Shown one piece after another: positions 60,567-64,000 of a stretch of 64,000 bases of DNA (position 1 is its first letter; each line of letters begins with the position of its first letter). Below the pieces are notes generated by a model. The model had not been told where the DNA came from. It worked only from the letters and a program-made list of their open reading frames with translations, and made no database searches. The DNA lies in assembly GCF_000161455.1 (NCBI RefSeq), contig NZ_CM000745.1, positions 1,703,772 to 1,767,771 of the forward strand, read 5' to 3'. This stretch comes from Bacillus pseudomycoides DSM 12442. GTDB lineage: Bacteria; Bacillota; Bacilli; Bacillales; Bacillaceae_G. The position numbers were made by a program, and so were the translations under genes.

Positions 60567-60635
60567 GTGAAACGAGTGATCCGAACGAGAATCACCATTA
60601 ACTGCGCAAATAGGAAGAAGATAATGGTCAAGTAG
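60567..60635 (+). CDS. Possible 22-residue leader peptide before hom
   Basis: AAAGGAGGTG lies with good spacing before GTG 60567. The peptide reads MKRVIRTRITINCANRKKIM plus VK (GTG read as Met), then TAG. It contains the codons ACG, ATC ACC ATT in a row (Thr, Ile, Thr, Ile), reminiscent of classic thr leader peptides. No terminator lies between it and hom, so attenuation is not obvious. The ORF may be chance. Confidence 0.3.
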   Translation: MKRVIRTRITINCANRKKIMVK

Positions 60636-60661
60636 TTTAAAAAATAGGAGGAGATTAAAAA

Positions 60662-61957
60662 ATGAGCAATGTAGTACATGTTGGAGTATTAGGACTTGGA
60701 ACAGTAGGGAGCGGTGTCGTTCATATTTTGGAAGGTCACAAGGAGAAAATAAGTCTTGATACAGGATATGAAGTAAAGGTAAAGGCAGTGGCAGTACGTG
60801 ATGTGGAAAAAGAACGAGATGTTTCAATTGATGGAATCATGATAACAAATGATGCAGATGAAATTTTAGAAGATCCCAATATTGATATCGTAGTAGAGGT
60901 GATGGGTGGAATTCAAGAAGCAAAACAGGCTATTATAAGGGCGTTATGTAATAAGAAACATGTCGTAACTGCAAACAAAGATTTAATGGCTGTATACGGT
61001 AATGAATTGTTAAAATTAGCGAATGCAAATGGTTGTCAGTTGTATTATGAAGCAAGTGTAGCTGGAGGAATTCCAATTTTAAGAGGACTAGTAGACGGCT
61101 TAGCTTCTGATCATATTGAAAAGATTATGGGAATTGTAAATGGCACAACGAATTATATACTAACAAAAATGAGTCAAAATGGTTGGTCGTATGAACAGGC
61201 GCTTCAAGAAGCTCAAAAGCTAGGCTTTGCAGAATCAGATCCGTCAGCAGATGTAGATGGACTGGATGCTGCACGAAAGGTAGCTATTCTTGCAAACTTA
61301 GGATTTTCGATGAATGTTTCTTTAGATGATGTACATGTTCGAGGTATTCGAAATGTAGAAAAAGAAGATTTAGAAATGGCTGGGAAGCTAGGTTTTACTA
61401 TGAAGCTAGTCGGGAAAGCGGAGAAGCAAGGTTCAGCTGTTAATTTAAGCGTAGCACCTACTTTATTACCGAGTCAGCATCCATTATCCAGTGTGAATAA
61501 CGAATTTAACGCTGTATATGTACACGGTCATGCGGTTGGTGAAGTTATGTTTTATGGGCCAGGGGCTGGAAAATTGCCAACAGGATCTGCTGTAGTAAGT
61601 GATATTATTTCAATCGTTAAAAATATGAATCAAATAGTGAAAAGTAAAGGTGTGTTAAAAGAGTCAGTGCCTTATACACTAAAAGGGGATGAAGAAGTTG
61701 TCTCGAAATATTTTTTACGCATTTTATTACGTGATGAACCAGGGATGTTTCAGGAAATTACAGAATGTTTCGTCAATGAATCGGTTAGCTTAGAAGAAAT
61801 TGTGCAACTTCCATTAAATCAAGAGCTTGCGGAAATTGTGATTGTGACGCATCAAACTTCAAAGTACCAATTCGAAAAAGTTTTAACATTACTAGAGAAT
61901 GTAGCAAATGAAATAAAAAGTTATTACGCTATTGAGGAGGAAAAACAATATGTATAA
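60662..61957 (+). CDS. hom: Homoserine dehydrogenase
   Basis: The 431-residue enzyme reduces aspartate semialdehyde to homoserine. The NAD(P) site is VGVLGLGTVGSGVVHILEG. HVVTANKDLMAVYG, YYEASVAGGIPILRGL and NGTTNYILTKM mark the catalytic domain, with the key lysine in GLDAARKVAIL. The C-terminal ACT domain (FLRILLRDEPGMFQEITECF) allows threonine feedback. GGAGGAG precedes ATG 60662. It is the first gene of hom-thrC-thrB and is controlled by two threonine T-boxes. Confidence 0.96.
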   Translation: MSNVVHVGVLGLGTVGSGVVHILEGHKEKISLDTGYEVKVKAVAVRDVEKERDVSIDGIMITNDADEILEDPNIDIVVEVMGGIQEAKQAIIRALCNKKHVVTANKDLMAVYGNELLKLANANGCQLYYEASVAGGIPILRGLVDGLASDHIEKIMGIVNGTTNYILTKMSQNGWSYEQALQEAQKLGFAESDPSADVDGLDAARKVAILANLGFSMNVSLDDVHVRGIRNVEKEDLEMAGKLGFTMKLVGKAEKQGSAVNLSVAPTLLPSQHPLSSVNNEFNAVYVHGHAVGEVMFYGPGAGKLPTGSAVVSDIISIVKNMNQIVKSKGVLKESVPYTLKGDEEVVSKYFLRILLRDEPGMFQEITECFVNESVSLEEIVQLPLNQELAEIVIVTHQTSKYQFEKVLTLLENVANEIKSYYAIEEEKQYV

Positions 61958-63008
61958 AGGATTATTAAAACAATATGCTTCTTATTTACCAGTGAATGAC
62001 AATACACCAGATGTAAGCTTGATGGAAGGGAATACACCACTCATTCCACTTCTGAATATTTCTAAAGAATTAGGGATTCATTTGTATGGAAAATATGAAG
62101 GTGCTAACCCTACAGGATCTTTTAAAGATAGAGGGATGGTGATGGCAGTTGCGAAAGCGAAAGAAGAAGGATCACAGGCAATTATTTGTGCATCAACAGG
62201 TAATACATCAGCAGCGGCAGCGGCATACGCTGCTCGTCTTGGGCTGAAGTGTATTATCGTTATACCAGAAGGGAAAATTGCTCATGGAAAATTAGCACAA
62301 GCTATTGCGTATGGAGCAGAGATTATTTCAATTGAAGGAAACTTTGATGACGCACTTCGAGCTGTACGTCAGATTGCAGATGAAGAACCAATTACATTAG
62401 TAAACTCTGTTAATCCATATCGAATTGAAGGACAAAAAACAGCTGCGTTTGAAATTTGTGATCAGTTGCAAAAAGCACCAGATGTCCTTGCTATTCCGGT
62501 TGGAAATGCAGGGAATATTACGGCATACTGGAAAGGTTTTTGTGAATATGAGAAAGAAAAGGGATTCAAGAAACCTAGAATTCACGGTTTTGAAGCCGAA
62601 GGAGCAGCTGCAATTGTAAAAGGTCATGTCATTGATTCACCCGAAACAATCGCAACTGCAATTCGTATTGGTAATCCAGCAAGCTGGTCCTATGCTGTAG
62701 AAGCAGCAGAGCAATCAAACGGTGAAATTGATATGGTATCAGACGAAGAAATCTTAAGTGCCTATCAGTTGCTAGCAAAAACAGAAGGAGTTTTTGCAGA
62801 ACCAGGGTCAAGTGCTTCTCTAGCAGGTGTAATTAAACATGTTCAAGCAGGGAAAATCAAAAAGGGAGAGACAGTTGTTGCTGTATTAACAGGAAATGGT
62901 TTAAAAGATCCTGATATTGCTATTGCCTCTAATCACTTAGAGATTGCAAGTGTTTCAAACGATATGGAACAAATAAAAGAACATATTAAAGGAGTGATTG
63001 TTTCGTGA
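61950..63008 (+). CDS. thrC: Threonine synthase
   Basis: The 352-residue PLP enzyme makes threonine from phosphohomoserine. The PLP lysine is in NPTGSFKDRGMVMAVAKAKE, the phosphate-binding loop in PVGNAGNITAYWKGF, and the glycine-rich ASTGNTSAAAAAYAAR is present. ATG 61950 overlaps the hom stop by 8 nt and follows GAGGAGG within hom. An in-frame start at 61932 lacks this spacing. Confidence 0.96.
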   Translation: MYKGLLKQYASYLPVNDNTPDVSLMEGNTPLIPLLNISKELGIHLYGKYEGANPTGSFKDRGMVMAVAKAKEEGSQAIICASTGNTSAAAAAYAARLGLKCIIVIPEGKIAHGKLAQAIAYGAEIISIEGNFDDALRAVRQIADEEPITLVNSVNPYRIEGQKTAAFEICDQLQKAPDVLAIPVGNAGNITAYWKGFCEYEKEKGFKKPRIHGFEAEGAAAIVKGHVIDSPETIATAIRIGNPASWSYAVEAAEQSNGEIDMVSDEEILSAYQLLAKTEGVFAEPGSSASLAGVIKHVQAGKIKKGETVVAVLTGNGLKDPDIAIASNHLEIASVSNDMEQIKEHIKGVIVS

Positions 63009-63919
63009 TTCCATTTAAAGTTCGTGTTCCAGCTAGTACGGCAAATGTAGGTCCGGGTTTTGATTCTGTTGGAATAGCATTATCATTATATTTGGAAGTG
63101 GCTGTGAAGGAACAATCAGCTCATTGGCATGTTATACATTCATTCGATTCTTCTATCCCAAATGATGAGAGAAACTTAATTGTAAGTACAGCACTTAAAG
63201 TATGTCCTTCGTTATCTTCCTATATAATAGAAGTTACTAGTAATATTCCACTTACGCGAGGATTGGGGAGCAGCGCATCAGCGATTGTAGCAGGAATAGA
63301 ACTTGCCAATGAACTTGGAGAATTACATTTAACAACAGATGAGAAAGTTCATCTTGCTACAAGTTTTGAGGGACACCCTGATAATGTAGCTGCTTCTATT
63401 TTAGGAGGTACTGTTATTGGCGCGATGGATGGGAATCATGTATCTGTTGTTAGAATAGAGAGTAAAGAATTAGGTGTAATCTCTCTTATTCCTGATGAAG
63501 AATTAAATACAAATAAAAGTCGTTCTGTATTGCCAGAAATATTTCAGTTTCATGATGCTGTTCGTGCAAGTGCAGTCAGCAATGTTTTAGTAGCAGCGTT
63601 ATGCCAAAAGAAGTGGGAAATTGTTGGTGAAATGATGGAAAGAGATCAATTTCATGAACCATACCGTTCACAGCTTGTTACATTTTTACCCGCAGTTCGG
63701 ATGTATGCGAAAAAGTTTGGAGCATATGGGACAGCACTTAGTGGGGCTGGTCCATCTCTTTTTATATTGACTCCATATGAAAAACGCGAGGAAGTTGCTG
63801 AACAATTAGCAAAAGTATTTCCGGCGATGCAAGTTTGTGAGCTAGAAATTGATCATGAAGGAACAGTTGTGAAAAGGGAACAAAGTGCTGGTAGAACAGA
63901 AGAGAAGTATAGTATATAG
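63005..63919 (+). CDS. thrB: Homoserine kinase
   Basis: The 304-residue GHMP kinase phosphorylates homoserine. The family motifs are RVPASTANVGPGFDSVGIAL, the ATP loop PLTRGLGSSASAIVAGIELA, and the C-terminal YGTALSGAGPSLFIL. The start GTG 63005 overlaps the thrC stop by 4 nt (GTGA), a translational coupling signal. It is the last gene of the operon within the window. Confidence 0.96.
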   Translation: MIPFKVRVPASTANVGPGFDSVGIALSLYLEVAVKEQSAHWHVIHSFDSSIPNDERNLIVSTALKVCPSLSSYIIEVTSNIPLTRGLGSSASAIVAGIELANELGELHLTTDEKVHLATSFEGHPDNVAASILGGTVIGAMDGNHVSVVRIESKELGVISLIPDEELNTNKSRSVLPEIFQFHDAVRASAVSNVLVAALCQKKWEIVGEMMERDQFHEPYRSQLVTFLPAVRMYAKKFGAYGTALSGAGPSLFILTPYEKREEVAEQLAKVFPAMQVCELEIDHEGTVVKREQSAGRTEEKYSI

Positions 63920-64000
63920 ATAAGGGATTAAAGAAGAGAAGTTTCTTATATAATAGACATAAAGGAGTCGAACTCTTTTCTTGTTTTAGGTTGGTGTAGT

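Noticed and set aside
63920..64000. Start of a further gene at the right end
   Set aside because: Only about 80 bp remain. An AAGGAG string is visible at 63961-63966, but no start codon follows at useful spacing.

Overview
The window is a chromosomal segment of a low-GC Gram-positive spore former, almost certainly a member of the Bacillus cereus group. The base composition is AT-rich, ribosome binding sites are strong (AGGAGG type), and there are remnants of spore-germination and coat-associated genes. The clearest marker is five copies (four full length, one shortened) of a 150-160 bp repeat bounded by TTTAT, matching the published description of bcr1, a repeat restricted to this group. The species cannot be fixed from sequence reading alone. 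No rRNA, tRNA, CRISPR array or intact insertion sequence was seen.

Layout. 1-5.3 kb: two divergent ATP-grasp genes, a sensor-kinase remnant and DNA topoisomerase III. 6-17.8 kb: a formate/molybdenum island, with formate dehydrogenase alpha subunit, DUF1641 protein, DUF2294 protein, fdhD, moaA, a formate/nitrite transporter, moeB, moeA, moaE, moaD and an Mrp/ApbC-type ATPase. moaC, moaB, mobA and the molybdate transporter are not here. Both fdhF and the formate/nitrite transporter have an intrinsic terminator between the likely promoter region and their ribosome binding site. 18-22 kb: ArsR regulator behind a 38-bp palindrome, a Cys-rich protein, a SulP permease with a Cys-rich tail, an orphan dltC-like carrier protein and a PhnA-like protein. 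22-29 kb: BrnQ, a VOC/epimerase-like protein, copper genes (CopC-CopD fusion, YcnI), an IS3-type remnant, and a divergent EamA/LysR pair. 29-31 kb: an Rrf2 regulator, a DsbA/FrnE-like protein and a nitroreductase. The first two are preceded by near-identical 19-bp palindromes, which suggests a small regulon. 32-36 kb: AI-2E transporter, L-lactate dehydrogenase, and a CobW GTPase under a clear Zur box. 36-44 kb: a serine hydrolase and a complete five-gene branched-chain-amino-acid-type ABC transporter. 44-50 kb: a pair of half-size DMT exporters, an S66 carboxypeptidase, an S11 D-Ala-D-Ala carboxypeptidase, a second nitroreductase, and TauE/TrmB. 50-60 kb: a triple-SH3 NlpC/P60 wall hydrolase behind a triplicated TTCACA motif, an alpha/beta hydrolase, a chimeric ABC-transporter/histidine-kinase ORF, an SDR, an O-methyltransferase split by a stop codon, an AadK-like nucleotidyltransferase, a polysaccharide deacetylase, SdpI, NUDIX and PNPOx-like proteins. 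60-64 kb: hom-thrC-thrB behind two tandem threonine T-boxes, each with its own promoter.

Two themes stand out. First, gene decay: there are fragments of a histidine kinase, an ABC transporter, an IS3 transposase, an SDR, a GerA-type protein and an O-methyltransferase, plus one fusion of two unrelated fragments. Second, well-formed regulatory palindromes lie in front of many accessory genes. The best candidates for new biology are the Rrf2 mini-regulon, the leader terminators of the formate genes, the ArsR/Cys-rich/SulP/DltC-like cluster, the ABC-kinase chimera, and bcr1 supplying the C-terminus of MoeA. All functions are inferred from reading motifs; no database search was run.
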